Positions 37,199 through 46,756 of a stretch of DNA of 64,000 nucleotides are shown here, piece by piece. A program made the translations under genes and the position numbers. A model generated the notes under the pieces. The model ran no database searches and was not told where the DNA came from. It worked only from the letters and a program-made list of their open reading frames with translations. Each line of letters starts with the position of its first letter. The stretch's first letter is position 1. Source of the stretch: Thiomicrorhabdus sp. 6S3-12 (GTDB taxonomy: Bacteria > Pseudomonadota > Gammaproteobacteria > Thiomicrospirales > Thiomicrospiraceae); the NCBI RefSeq assembly GCF_017571475.1, contig NZ_JAGETW010000004.1, positions 186,001 through 250,000 of the forward strand, given 5' to 3'.

Positions 37199-37733
37199 AC
37201 TTTTTCCGATCCCAGACTTTATTCATCAAAAGTAATACAACGTTTGCACGGGAAATTATGATAATACAATAAGTTACAACTATAACCCCACCTGTTAAAA
37301 GGTTAAAGAAAAAGCGTACAAAATACGCAAAATTTGTAGGCACAAGGGGTTAGCCGGACTCTTAGTCGACTCTTCAGAAACCATACAATCCCCCTTATCT
37401 CAACGATTGAGCCAAAACATATTGCGATCCAGAAGTGCATTGCCCGTTATCTGTGCAGGGCTGCTTAATGCAATCCCTGCTGCGTGTAACAGACAGCTGA
37501 TAATTAAAAAGATTAACCTGCATTAAGTTTGCTTAAAAATTTGCCTAAAAACCTTTTATTCAAAAAGGGATTTTGCGGTTTAATGGGCTGTAATCTGTAA
37601 AGCCCCTTTAGAAATCGTATGTAGAGACGTTAAAAAACATGAGCCACGCCGTTTTTCGTTTCGTTTAAATAAAAGCGTTATTTACGGCAACTCTACAGGC
37701 GGCAAACAACTATTAATTAAAAGGTTTTTGGAA
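37199..37733. other. Divergent intergenic region, 535 bases
   Basis: AT-rich gap between the sensor-cyclase pair and the chemoreceptor. Promoters for both sides should be here but I find no strong paired boxes. AAGG 9 nt before 37734 is the chemoreceptor ribosome site. Confidence 0.4.
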
Positions 37734-40733
37734 ATGCGTAACAATCAGCCGGTCACTCAAAAAGAATATGTCATTAAAGAAGGAGACATACTGGTTTCCG
37801 AGACTGATCTGCAAGGTAATATTGTCTATGCAAACGAGACCTTTATCGAAGCCAGCGGCTATAACTACGAAGAGCTGATGGGACAACCGCATAATATCGT
37901 CCGTCACCCGGACGTACCGCCGCAGGTATTTGCCGATTTCTGGAAGACTCTGCAAAAACGACGTCCCTGGCGCCAGATTGTCAAAAACCGTCGAAAGAAC
38001 GGCGACCACTACTGGGTCGAAGCCAATGCAACCCCGATCATTAACGATGGTGAAATCACCGGTTATCTGAGCTTCAGAACTCCGGCCAGCCGTGAACAGA
38101 TTCAACAGGCGGAAGCGGCCTATCAGGCCATTGCCGACGGCAAAATCAAACTCTATCACGGTGAAGTGGACGGAATCTGGAAACGCCTGAATATTTTCGC
38201 CCACTGGCCGCCTCTGATCACCCTTATTCCGGCCACTCTTCTGGCAATCGTGATCGAGGTCTATGCATCACTGTACGGATACCGACCAGGCTGGCTGAAT
38301 TCACTGGTGATTTTCCTAACAATACTGTCAACCATCCATGTCGTTTATTTCCTGTCGCGAATCGAAGACGGTATCAAAGCGATCGACCGTATTGCATCGG
38401 GTCACCTTACCGGATACGTCAATACGCATGGCGAAAACAGCGCCGGTACAATCAATCGGCGCATTAAAACACTGCAAACCCGTCTCGGTGCTCAGGAAAA
38501 CGAAGTTCTGACGACGGCACGTCGCTCATCCCGCCTCGAGGCCGGGCTAGACAACCTGAACGCCAATATTATGCTGGCTGATCAGACCGGCACCATTATT
38601 TATTTCAATGATTCGCTCAAGCAATATCTGAGCACTCTGGAACCGGAAATCCGCAAAGAGGTTCAAGACTTCAATCTCAACAAACTGCATGGAAAACCGA
38701 TCGGGTGTCTGTTCGATAAGAACCCGCATATTCTTGAAGCCATCTACTCTTTAAAACACGCCGAACAGTTTAAATTCGAATTTTTCGGTGCTCAGCTGCA
38801 ACTGCAAATTACGCCTATTGTGGATAAGAAATCGCAATCCCCTCTGGGCGTCGTAATCGAATGGCAGGATATTTTTCAGGAAATTTATGTCCAAAACAGT
38901 ATTAAAAAGCTGGTTACCGACGCCAAGCAAGGGCGACTTCACTCTCGCGTCGATACAGATCGCCTGAGCGGTTTCTATAAAGAGCTTAGCGATGAAATCA
39001 ACGAATTAATGGAAGATCTGCAGCATACATTGCGCGATATATCCGCTCTGATCGGAGGCCTTTCACATAAAGACCTGACCATGCAACCTCAAAGCGAACA
39101 CCACGGGCAATACGGCTGGACAATCAAAAACCTGGTAAATGGCATCAACTCGCTGCGCGAATCTTTCTGCAGCGTCAACACTCAGGCCGAAGAGGTCAAT
39201 GACTCGGCGCATCACGTAGCCATCAGTAACGAAGAACTGTCAGGTTCAATCAAATCCCAAGCAATGGAGTTGCAGAAAACCGCTTCCGCGATGCGTCAGC
39301 TGACCGATAAGGTCAACCAGACTGCCAAACAGGCGCAAAGCTCCAACCAACTGGCGCAACAAACTCAAAATGGCGTTAAATCCGGTAATCAAAGCATGCA
39401 GGAAGCAATTGAGGCCATGCATGAAATCAGTCAGGTCAGCCACGAGATCACCAGCATCGTCGCTTTGATCGACAGCATCGCTTTCCAGACCAACCTGCTG
39501 GCCCTGAACGCAGCCGTTGAAGCGGCGCGCGCCGGCGAACACGGTCGCGGCTTTGCCGTGGTAGCCGGTGAAGTCCGCTCTCTGGCACAGAAATCCGCTG
39601 ATGCCGCACGCGATATTAAGGGATTGATTGACCGCACTTCGGAAAAAATCGAACAGGGAACCCAGAAAGTACAAGTGACCGGAGACTCTCTGAACGAAAT
39701 TATCGAGCAGGTTCAGGAAATGAGTGAAAACATCGCTCAGATCTCGCAAAACACTCAGGATCAGTCGCAACAGATCAATCTGGTCAACCAGTCGGTGATC
39801 GAGCTCGACAAATCAGCGAAAAACAACGCCACACTGGTGATGGAAAATTCGTCTTTGGCGGATTATCTGGGAGAAGTCGCTAAAAATATGGATGACCTCG
39901 TCGGCAGCTTCGAACTTGGCGATTGCGAATCGGATTTCAAACAGACCGAGAAAGAAAAAAATAATGCGCCATTGATTCTCGTTGTCGATGACAACATCTC
40001 GAACCTTAAAGTCGCCACCATGATTTTGAAAAAAACCGGTTACCTCACTAAAACGGCGACCAATGGCCGTGAAGCGCAGACACAGTGTAAGCGTTATAAC
40101 CCGGATGTCATTCTTATGGATATCGAAATGCCGCTCATGGGCGGCTTGGAAGCGAGCAGACAGTTGCGCAACAGCGGTTATGACAAACCGATCATCGCCT
40201 ACACCGGTCATGGAGACGACTTTATTGAGCAGGTTAATCAGGCCGGCATGAACGATCTGTTGCATAAACCGTTGAAACCGGAAGAACTGAACGCGAAACT
40301 TGAAGCCTTCAACTGTTATCCGAATCCGCAGATTTCCGAAATTGCATTGGAAAAACGTGCGCACATTATCGAGCAGTCGACTCAGGCCAAACAGTTTAAA
40401 GCCATGATTGATGCCCATAAAGAGTGGAAAAAACAGATTCGCAGCTATATCGACGGCTCCGATATCGGCGTGAGTTACGATAAGGCGATCGATCATACCG
40501 CTTGCGCTCTGGGACAATGGCTCTATCAGGGCAATGGTCGTCAGCTGCAGAATGATCCGTTAATCGCCAAACTGACCGATGAGCACATGCAGATGCATCA
40601 GATGATCAAGCGAATTATGGATGCCTTCTCGATTGACGACTATGCGACGATGGAACAGTCAATCGAGCAGATGGATCTGTTAAGTGATAATGTGGTTGAA
40701 ATTCTGAATCAATTGATCGATCAGGAAGCTTGA
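37734..40733 (+). CDS. Chemoreceptor fusion: PAS-TM-HAMP-PAS-MCP-REC-CZB
   Basis: Methyl-accepting chemotaxis-type protein of 999 residues. An Aer-like PAS (about 15-125, with [14 protein letters not shown]) is followed by two membrane helices (about 160-205), a HAMP region, a second PAS (about 275-390), and the signalling domain with its hairpin tip [21 protein letters not shown] receiver domain (about 770-885) with LVVDDN, phospho-Asp in VILMDIEMP and Thr/Lys in AYTGHG and LHKPLK follows. The C-terminus is a CZB zinc-binding domain ([19 protein letters not shown]). MCP, REC and CZB in one chain is unusual. A TTG at 37728 is less likely as start. Confidence 0.92.
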   Translation: MRNNQPVTQKEYVIKEGDILVSETDLQGNIVYANETFIEASGYNYEELMGQPHNIVRHPDVPPQVFADFWKTLQKRRPWRQIVKNRRKNGDHYWVEANATPIINDGEITGYLSFRTPASREQIQQAEAAYQAIADGKIKLYHGEVDGIWKRLNIFAHWPPLITLIPATLLAIVIEVYASLYGYRPGWLNSLVIFLTILSTIHVVYFLSRIEDGIKAIDRIASGHLTGYVNTHGENSAGTINRRIKTLQTRLGAQENEVLTTARRSSRLEAGLDNLNANIMLADQTGTIIYFNDSLKQYLSTLEPEIRKEVQDFNLNKLHGKPIGCLFDKNPHILEAIYSLKHAEQFKFEFFGAQLQLQITPIVDKKSQSPLGVVIEWQDIFQEIYVQNSIKKLVTDAKQGRLHSRVDTDRLSGFYKELSDEINELMEDLQHTLRDISALIGGLSHKDLTMQPQSEHHGQYGWTIKNLVNGINSLRESFCSVNTQAEEVNDSAHHVAISNEELSGSIKSQAMELQKTASAMRQLTDKVNQTAKQAQSSNQLAQQTQNGVKSGNQSMQEAIEAMHEISQVSHEITSIVALIDSIAFQTNLLALNAAVEAARAGEHGRGFAVVAGEVRSLAQKSADAARDIKGLIDRTSEKIEQGTQKVQVTGDSLNEIIEQVQEMSENIAQISQNTQDQSQQINLVNQSVIELDKSAKNNATLVMENSSLADYLGEVAKNMDDLVGSFELGDCESDFKQTEKEKNNAPLILVVDDNISNLKVATMILKKTGYLTKTATNGREAQTQCKRYNPDVILMDIEMPLMGGLEASRQLRNSGYDKPIIAYTGHGDDFIEQVNQAGMNDLLHKPLKPEELNAKLEAFNCYPNPQISEIALEKRAHIIEQSTQAKQFKAMIDAHKEWKKQIRSYIDGSDIGVSYDKAIDHTACALGQWLYQGNGRQLQNDPLIAKLTDEHMQMHQMIKRIMDAFSIDDYATMEQSIEQMDLLSDNVVEILNQLIDQEA

Positions 40734-40741
40734 TGGAATTG

Positions 40742-40755
40742 CAGCGCAAGCGCTG
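40742..40755. repeat. Small hairpin after the chemoreceptor gene
   Basis: CAGCGC-AA-GCGCTG, not followed by a T run. Possibly a weak 3' stabilising stem; not a convincing terminator. Confidence 0.3.
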
Positions 40756-40889
40756 ACACTGCAACTATATGACAGTCCCGGAATTCATAGCGTTAAGGGT
40801 AGGATTTTTTAATTTTACCGACAAAAATCCGGGCAGCCGTTACAATGGTAAACGGGTACATTTTTAATCAGCGTTTAAGAAAAAACTAT

Positions 40890-42290
40890 ATGCCAAAAAT
40901 ACTCAGCTGGACGAAAGAGCATAGCCTTTATCAGGAACAGATCAACCGGATCCTTCTGCGTTTTATTTTACTGGTTGCCGCCCCATCCCTCCTGCTTCTG
41001 GCGGCGATCTCGTTCGTCAATCAGAACTATGTTTTTACCGTAATCAATTTAATCAGCTTAGGGATCGTCGGTTTCGCCTTCTCGCTGTCCAGTAATAGCG
41101 AGACGAAAAACATCTCCAAAGATGTCACCCTGGCGGCGATCTATATCCCCTATCTGACGACACTGTTTTATCTGGACGCGCACCATTTGGGCTTTCTGTG
41201 GATTATGCTGATCCCGATCGTACTGGTATTTCTTAACTCGCCAAAAGAACTTCTCTTCTGGTCAACCGCCCTGTTCGCCCCTCTGATCCTTGTCGCATTG
41301 ATCAATTATCTGCAACTCGCTCAGACCAATCTCCACTATACCCAGGCAATCAACAGCGCAATCGGCCTATTGATCGAAGGCGTGTTTCTGTTTTACATCA
41401 AACACACGATTTTCAGTGACCAGCTGAAACTGAAGTATAAAAACCGTCAGCTGGAATTCAATAAACAGCTGATTGACGAAAAAGTGCCGATTTTATCTCT
41501 GGACGTTAATGGCAAGATCATTAAAGCCAATAGTGCATTCATGGAAATTACCGGTTACCGCCAAATGGCACTGATCGGAAAAACACTGGATCAGCTTGAT
41601 ATTCTGAATGAAGAACTTGATCACTTCAGTTTAAGTAATATTCTTAAAAATAAGTCTTGGAGCGGAGAACTACACGGGCGACGCCGCAGTGGCGCGCAAT
41701 TCTGGATGAATGTCACCATTCGCGAGGAGTTTAACTCAAAGTTCGAAAAAATCGGTTTTATGGCGCTTTGCGAAGACATCACCTCGCAACAATTGCTTAA
41801 ACTGCATGCCAATCACGACCAGCTTACCGGCGCTCTCAATCGTCGGGTATTCGATCAGTTTATTCAGAAGTCGGTTCATGAATTCCAACGCTATCGCGAA
41901 CCATTCAGCCTGATCATCTGCGATATCGACTACTTCAAGAAAATCAACGACAGCTTCGGACATAATTTCGGTGATGAAATCCTCAAACAACTGTACAGTG
42001 AACTGAGCAAAATCTTGCGTGGCTCGGACAGTATCTGCCGCTGGGGTGGAGAAGAGTTCGCCATTCTGCTACCTAAAACCGGACTGGATTTGGGCGTAAG
42101 AGTCGCCGAAAAGGTACGCCAGCATATCAATACCACCGAATTCGCCGGCCAATACCCTCTGACAATCAGTCTCGGTGTGGCAGAAATACGAATCGACGAA
42201 AAGGCCGAAGACTGGTTTGCCCGTGCCGACCGGGCTCTGTACGATGCAAAAGAAAACGGTCGCAACAAAGTCAGCTTCAGTAGCCACTGA
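40890..42290 (+). CDS. Membrane PAS-GGDEF diguanylate cyclase (paralogue)
   Basis: 466 residues with the same plan as the cyclase at 15.1-16.4 kb: about five N-terminal hydrophobic segments, PAS (about 205-310) and GGDEF (about 320-466). Near-identical blocks include NHDQLTGALNRRVFD and RWGGEEFAILLP. The product-binding RxxD is RGSD. ATG 40890 (MPKILSW) is chosen by alignment with the paralogue; an in-frame ATG at 40845 has no better ribosome site. Confidence 0.9.
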   Translation: MPKILSWTKEHSLYQEQINRILLRFILLVAAPSLLLLAAISFVNQNYVFTVINLISLGIVGFAFSLSSNSETKNISKDVTLAAIYIPYLTTLFYLDAHHLGFLWIMLIPIVLVFLNSPKELLFWSTALFAPLILVALINYLQLAQTNLHYTQAINSAIGLLIEGVFLFYIKHTIFSDQLKLKYKNRQLEFNKQLIDEKVPILSLDVNGKIIKANSAFMEITGYRQMALIGKTLDQLDILNEELDHFSLSNILKNKSWSGELHGRRRSGAQFWMNVTIREEFNSKFEKIGFMALCEDITSQQLLKLHANHDQLTGALNRRVFDQFIQKSVHEFQRYREPFSLIICDIDYFKKINDSFGHNFGDEILKQLYSELSKILRGSDSICRWGGEEFAILLPKTGLDLGVRVAEKVRQHINTTEFAGQYPLTISLGVAEIRIDEKAEDWFARADRALYDAKENGRNKVSFSSH

Positions 42291-42307
42291 AGCAAACCGA
42301 AGCGATA

Positions 42308-42338
42308 AAAAAAGCCGGTTTTACAGACCGGCTTTTTT
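42308..42338. terminator. Bidirectional terminator after the second cyclase
   Basis: AAAAAAGCCGG / CCGGCTTTTTT, 11-bp arms, 9-nt loop, between convergent genes. Confidence 0.88.
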
Positions 42339-42373
42339 GTGCGGAAGTGTTGGACTCCGATTCGATTACGGAC

Positions 42374-43105
42374 TCATTTCTGTGCCGCTAAACGTTCCTG
42401 ATTCTTGCGTGCGATCTCATCCCAATCGATATTGTTACAAGCTTCGCACTCCTCTTTGAAGACACCGAGTTTAACCAGTAAAGAATACACCTTACAGCCG
42501 ACACAGAAGCCGAGAACCGTCTCCATCCACATAAAGCCCAGACAGATCCAAACCAAAGTCAAAGGAATCCATGGCGACATGTAATTGACCGTGGTCGGCA
42601 ATAGTGTCGAACCTGCAAGGGTATTAACCCAATTGGCAAATACGTCTGGATTAAAAAAGACCAGACAGACGGAAATAAAAGTCGCGCCGATGCCCCAGGC
42701 AAAACGCTTCGGAACAATCGGTTTCCAGACCGGTTTGGTATTTTTAGCTAAGATCGTCGCCAAAAGAATCGCCGGCGATAACCGGGCACTCCAGACAAAC
42801 ATGCCTGCAAGCATTTCAAACAAGGCGTAGAACAGCACCCAGGTCTGTACGGTGTAATCGTAGCTTTTCTTAATTGCCTCGACAGAATAGATAATATTGT
42901 AATCCCAATCCATATCCCCGCTATCTACCGCGGTATTGCCATCGACAACCCAATGCGAAACGAAAACGGCGTCATACAGAGTAAAACTCATGTAGATCGG
43001 AACGAACAGAAGAATACCCGCACGAATCCTGATCGCAATATCATTGATATATACAGGGGATTCTTTGGGGTCGCGAAACCATAGATTCTTCAATACAGAA
43101 AGCAT
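42374..43105 (-). CDS. Membrane protein with DUF4395-like C-terminus
   Basis: 243 residues with about four or five membrane segments. The C-terminal part WMETVLGFCVGCKVYSLLVKLG and the following ECEAC give four cysteines in two CxxC pairs, like DUF4395 proteins often linked to sulfur or thiol chemistry. The substrate is unknown. It stands alone between a terminator and the mini-regulator genes. Confidence 0.7.
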   Translation of the reverse strand: MLSVLKNLWFRDPKESPVYINDIAIRIRAGILLFVPIYMSFTLYDAVFVSHWVVDGNTAVDSGDMDWDYNIIYSVEAIKKSYDYTVQTWVLFYALFEMLAGMFVWSARLSPAILLATILAKNTKPVWKPIVPKRFAWGIGATFISVCLVFFNPDVFANWVNTLAGSTLLPTTVNYMSPWIPLTLVWICLGFMWMETVLGFCVGCKVYSLLVKLGVFKEECEACNNIDWDEIARKNQERLAAQK

Positions 43106-43391
43106 AAAGACTCCTTAAAATTGTCTGCCAAAAGTTAAATTAGACTATTAGCAAATAATGAACTCGTCATAATTAGACAACTTAGGAGTAAAAAATCCTA
43201 GAGAAAATGAGATAGAATTTTTTAATTCTGTAATTAAAAACGGAAATTAAGTTCAGCCAAATCAGGCTGAAACAGGCATGTTTTTGCGCCGTTAAGGCAG
43301 GGAAATTGAGTAACAAAAAAGCCAGCAACCTAACCTCGATAGTCCGTTACCGAGGCGCGAAACGGCTGCTGACGAAAACACGGTATATGTT
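43106..43391. other. Intergenic region, 286 bases
   Basis: AT-rich. Nothing I can support as a gene; a promoter for the DUF4395-like gene should be in the first 100 bases. Confidence 0.3.
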
Positions 43392-43637
43392 TTAAGAAGC
43401 CGATTCTTTATTTAAACTGCTCGCACTTTGCGCCACAGCCGGATCGATATTAAATCCGTAAGCAATCATTTCCGGCCACACTTCCTGCAGCTTTTCGATA
43501 TTGGAAGATTTCATCGTGCTGGTTCCATTAAGAAAACGGAAAAAGGCACTCGGAGTAATTTCCGCAACTTCCGCAACACGATGCTTAATGATCCCTTTGG
43601 CTTCAATATAACTTTTAACTCTTTGATTAAAACTCAT
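43392..43637 (-). CDS. Small XRE-like helix-turn-helix protein, copy 1
   Basis: 81 residues from ATG 43637 (GGAG 7 nt upstream). The core KGIIKHRVAEVAEITPSAFF looks like a Cro/CI-type helix-turn-helix, followed by RFLNGTSTMKSSNIEKLQ and a family-specific motif WPEMIAYGFNIDP. Two paralogues lie within 1.3 kb on the opposite strand. Likely a DNA-binding regulator with no separate effector domain; target unknown. Confidence 0.75.
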   Translation of the reverse strand: MSFNQRVKSYIEAKGIIKHRVAEVAEITPSAFFRFLNGTSTMKSSNIEKLQEVWPEMIAYGFNIDPAVAQSASSLNKESAS

Positions 43638-44027
43638 ATCTGATCTCCTATTTATTCCCAAAAGACGGTAGAACTCTTACGGTTCCACTCTGTACACTTT
43701 TTTACAATTTCAAGATATCGCAGAGCCCTATATAAAAAAAGAGTGAAAAAAATTCACTCATTGTTTTTACCTATATCGTCTCTTTAGATTATTTAAAGCC
43801 CGTAACAAGCATTAAATACACGATTGAAACCAGAAAAAATTTAGTCAGAAATGGTTATAAAATGCCAACGCTCGTCCCATAAACACGGCAAAAATCTTAC
43901 GACTTTCCCCATACTTATCTCTATACAAATTTATTCAGTTCATTACAATTTGCTTTGACTTCTTAAGCAGATCTACTTACTGTATTTTATGCAATTGATT
44001 GAAAACACATTGAGGGAAAGAAATACG
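43638..44027. promoter_or_regulatory. Divergent region between mini-regulators 1 and 2
   Basis: 390 AT-rich bases. Contains a 7-bp inverted repeat GAGTGAA / TTCACTC with a 5-A loop (43741-43759), a candidate shared operator, and a possible plus-strand promoter TTGACT (43955-43960), 17 nt, TACTGT (43978-43983) with a poor -10. Confidence 0.4.
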
Positions 44028-44270
44028 ATGGCACTATATAAAAGAATGCGTAAATACTTACAGATCAAGCAACTTTCAGCACAGCAGGTTGCATCTGAAG
44101 CATCCATTTCACTGGTCGACCTTGAAAAGTTTTTGCAGGGCTTAGACGCGATCGACTCAAGCCAGATGGAACAGTTGAACCGTTGCTGGCCGGAAATGAT
44201 CGCTTACGGATTCGATATCGACATCAGCCTATGTACGGAAAACCAGCGAATCCCTGTCCACACCTCATAA
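44028..44270 (+). CDS. Small XRE-like helix-turn-helix protein, copy 2
   Basis: 80 residues from ATG 44028 (GAGGGA upstream). The most diverged of the three: QLSAQQVASEASISLVDLEKFL replaces the KxRVAEVA core, but the end WPEMIAYGFDIDI is shared. An in-frame ATG at 43989 would add 13 residues but has no ribosome site. Confidence 0.7.
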   Translation: MALYKRMRKYLQIKQLSAQQVASEASISLVDLEKFLQGLDAIDSSQMEQLNRCWPEMIAYGFDIDISLCTENQRIPVHTS

Positions 44271-44594
44271 GCGGATTTCTCTTTTGTTAGCAATCACTTA
44301 TAACAAACGGACAATTTAGCGCCAAGATGAGCGGATTTTTTTCGCATTATTGAAATCAATCCCGCGAATAAAATATAGATCGTTGAATTTCTTATAAAAA
44401 TTCTCTTTGAAACACTGAGATGCGGTGTCTTTTCCGCTATAATGCACCGAATAAACGAATTAGATTAATTTTGTGAAACTTAGTGTGTAGTTAACTATCC
44501 AAAAAAATAAAATATACGATACAAAAAACGCTACATTACTTAAGGGTTACAATCGACTCACAATAAAAAGCTTTTAAGGTGTAAGGAGTATTGA
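44271..44594 (+). promoter_or_regulatory. Upstream region of mini-regulator 3
   Basis: 324 bases. A candidate promoter is CTGAGA (44415-44420), 17 nt, TATAAT (44438-44443), giving a leader of about 145 nt. GGAG lies 7 nt before the next ATG. Confidence 0.4.
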
Positions 44595-44870
44595 ATGAAA
44601 CTTCATGAGAGAGTGAAATTCTATATTGAATGGAAAGGAATCACAAAAAAACGCGTTGCCGAAGTGGCCGGAGTCACTCAAAGCGCGCTTTATCGTTTCC
44701 TTAACGGTAGCAGTACCATGAAGTCCTCGCACCTGCAAAAAATCAACGAAGAATGGCCTGAACTGATCGCTTTCTGTTTTGACGTCAATCCGCATATTGC
44801 CATGGAAGCATTGCGCATCGATTCGGTGGAAACGCAAAAAGAAGCCTACGCCAAAATGAGTCAGGAATAA
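44595..44870 (+). CDS. Small XRE-like helix-turn-helix protein, copy 3
   Basis: 91 residues, clearly paralogous to copy 1: KGITKKRVAEVAGVTQSALY and RFLNGSSTMKSSHLQK, then WPELIAFCFDVNP and an extra charged tail. Strong GGAG before the ATG. Same plausible role as the other two copies. Confidence 0.78.
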   Translation: MKLHERVKFYIEWKGITKKRVAEVAGVTQSALYRFLNGSSTMKSSHLQKINEEWPELIAFCFDVNPHIAMEALRIDSVETQKEAYAKMSQE

Positions 44871-44880
44871 AATCGATTTC

Positions 44881-44900
44881 AGCCCACTTAACAATGGGCT
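44881..44900 (-). terminator. Weak terminator-like hairpin after tatD
   Basis: AGCCCA / TGGGCT with an 8-nt loop between convergent genes. No good T run, so low confidence. Confidence 0.3.
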
Positions 44901-44941
44901 TGTAAATGCAATTCGATTAAGCGCGGATACTCGAGTACAGA

Positions 44942-45721
44942 TCAAAAGTCTGTTTTGAACAGGCGATTAAAGTTTGCTGTCGTTGCCTTGGCGATCTCTT
45001 CAAAAGGCACCTCTCTTAAATCGGCAATTTCCTGCACAACGTATTTCGTATAACCGGGCTGATTGACCTTCCCGCGGTAAGGAACCGGAGCCAGATAAGG
45101 CGCATCGGTTTCAACCAGAATGCGATCCAAAGGGACTTCCTTGGCAACTTCTTTCAACTCTTTGGCATTCTTAAAAGTCACTATGCCGGAAAAAGAGATA
45201 TAAAAGCCGATCGCCATTGCTCTGCGGGCAATCTCCATATCCTCGACAAAACAGTGCATAATGCCGCCAACTTCCTGAGCGCCCTCTTCTTCCAGAATCC
45301 GCAAACAATCATCGGTTGAATTACGGGTGTGAATCACAATCGGTTTTTGCAGCTGCTTGGCAATACGGATTTGCAGACGAAAACGTTCCTGCTGCCAATT
45401 CATATCCTGTTTTTCGGCATCAAAGTGGTAATAATCCAGACCGATTTCACCGATCGCCAGCACCTTAGGGTGCGAAGCCGCTTCAATCAACATCTGGTCC
45501 GTTACCTGAACGTCCTCTTCTTCACAAGGGTGAATCCCGATTGCGGCATAGACCTGTTCGTACTTATCCGCCAGCTCCAGCACTTCATGCCACTTGGCCG
45601 GATTAATCGCGATGCACATCATCTTGCCAACCCCCAATTCTACGGCCTGGCGAATCACCTCATCGGTTGTGCCAACCGAATCCGGAAGAATATTTAAATG
45701 ACAATGCGAATCTACGATCAT
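44942..45721 (-). CDS. TatD family metal-dependent hydrolase
   Basis: TIM-barrel nuclease/hydrolase of 259 residues (YcfH-type). Metal ligands are visible in VDSHCHL, GEIGLDYYHFD, VIHTRN and VETDAPYLAP. It starts right after the holB stop, and holB-tatD lies at the end of the fab/pab/tmk block as in E. coli. The pilZ gene that sits between holB and tatD in pseudomonads is absent. Confidence 0.95.
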   Translation of the reverse strand: MIVDSHCHLNILPDSVGTTDEVIRQAVELGVGKMMCIAINPAKWHEVLELADKYEQVYAAIGIHPCEEEDVQVTDQMLIEAASHPKVLAIGEIGLDYYHFDAEKQDMNWQQERFRLQIRIAKQLQKPIVIHTRNSTDDCLRILEEEGAQEVGGIMHCFVEDMEIARRAMAIGFYISFSGIVTFKNAKELKEVAKEVPLDRILVETDAPYLAPVPYRGKVNQPGYTKYVVQEIADLREVPFEEIAKATTANFNRLFKTDF

Positions 45722-46741
45722 TTACAGAAGTCCTCTATTTAACGTCGGTTTAAACATGGGCTCACAAGCTTCGGCAACAGGGTTTTGCAACTTCAGCCAA
45801 ACGGATAACAGATTTTCCAGAATCAGTTCCTTATTGGCATTTCCCATCCAGAAGGCTTTCGCCTGCATCACCTGCTGTTGAAACTGCAAAAGCGCTCTGA
45901 CCTTAGAGGTATCCGGATGCTCCGCACTATAAGCCTGGCTGCGCACCTGCATCAGTGCCCAATGATAAAAATAATCAAATACTCTCTCCGGTTGCGACCA
46001 TTTCAACCACGGAGTCGCCACCTTGGAAGGTGTTTTTTTAAATTCTTTAAGCAACCGCAGGCCCTCCTGCCACTCGCTGTATTCCTGAATCCGACCTTCA
46101 TCAATCCAGCGTAACGCATCCAGCGGTGCCCCCCAGTTGAGACGTAAGGCTCGCTTTAGCAACGCCTGATCCAGCTGAGGACGCTGTTGCTGCAACCATT
46201 CCATGGCAATGGGCAGTTCCGGGAGATTGACGGTAAGTTTCTGGCAACGGCTTTTGATAGTCGCCGGCAGTTTCGACGCTTGGGCGCAACTCAACAGAAA
46301 CAGTGTCTGTTCCGAAGGCTCTTCCAATGTTTTCAGCAAAGCGTTGAAGGCAGAAATATTAAGATCCTCGACCCCTTCAACCCAAATCAGCTTATAGCCG
46401 CCTTGGTGCGAGGTTTCGCTCTGCTTTTCGAGTAGCTGGCGAACCTGGTCAACTGCAATCTCTTTTTTATCTTCAAGACGCTGTAAATGGTAATAATCCG
46501 GGTGCTGACCGGAAGCAAACAGCTGACAAGTCGAACATTGCCCACATGCCCCCTTTGCAGTAGGCTGTTGACAAAGCGCCTGTTGCGCCATCGCAGCAAC
46601 CAACTGTTCTCCACCAATACCATTCGGCATATTCAACAGGTAGGCATGGCCGAGACGCCCCTGCAACTGTTGCCATTGCTGCCACACCGGTAGCATCCAT
46701 GGCAATGATGCCAAGTCGTAAACGCTGTTTTGTGAACTCAA
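45722..46741 (-). CDS. holB: DNA polymerase III subunit delta prime
   Basis: Clamp-loader subunit of 339 residues. The AAA+ fold has a degenerate P-loop (NGIGGEQLV) as expected for delta prime, a zinc-binding CxxCxxC-type cluster (GACGQCSTCQLF), and the SRC motif in IKSRCQKL. The start appears to be TTG at 46741, since the family N-terminus (LASLPWMLPVWQQW) begins before the first in-frame ATG. It follows tmk by 15 nt. Confidence 0.93.
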   Translation of the reverse strand: MSSQNSVYDLASLPWMLPVWQQWQQLQGRLGHAYLLNMPNGIGGEQLVAAMAQQALCQQPTAKGACGQCSTCQLFASGQHPDYYHLQRLEDKKEIAVDQVRQLLEKQSETSHQGGYKLIWVEGVEDLNISAFNALLKTLEEPSEQTLFLLSCAQASKLPATIKSRCQKLTVNLPELPIAMEWLQQQRPQLDQALLKRALRLNWGAPLDALRWIDEGRIQEYSEWQEGLRLLKEFKKTPSKVATPWLKWSQPERVFDYFYHWALMQVRSQAYSAEHPDTSKVRALLQFQQQVMQAKAFWMGNANKELILENLLSVWLKLQNPVAEACEPMFKPTLNRGLL

Positions 46742-46756
46742 CTTGCTGTCACTCTC

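Noticed and set aside
43392-44870. The mini-regulators as a prophage or a toxin-antitoxin module
   Set aside because: No toxin-like partner, integrase or structural gene is adjacent, and the three proteins are paralogues of one another.
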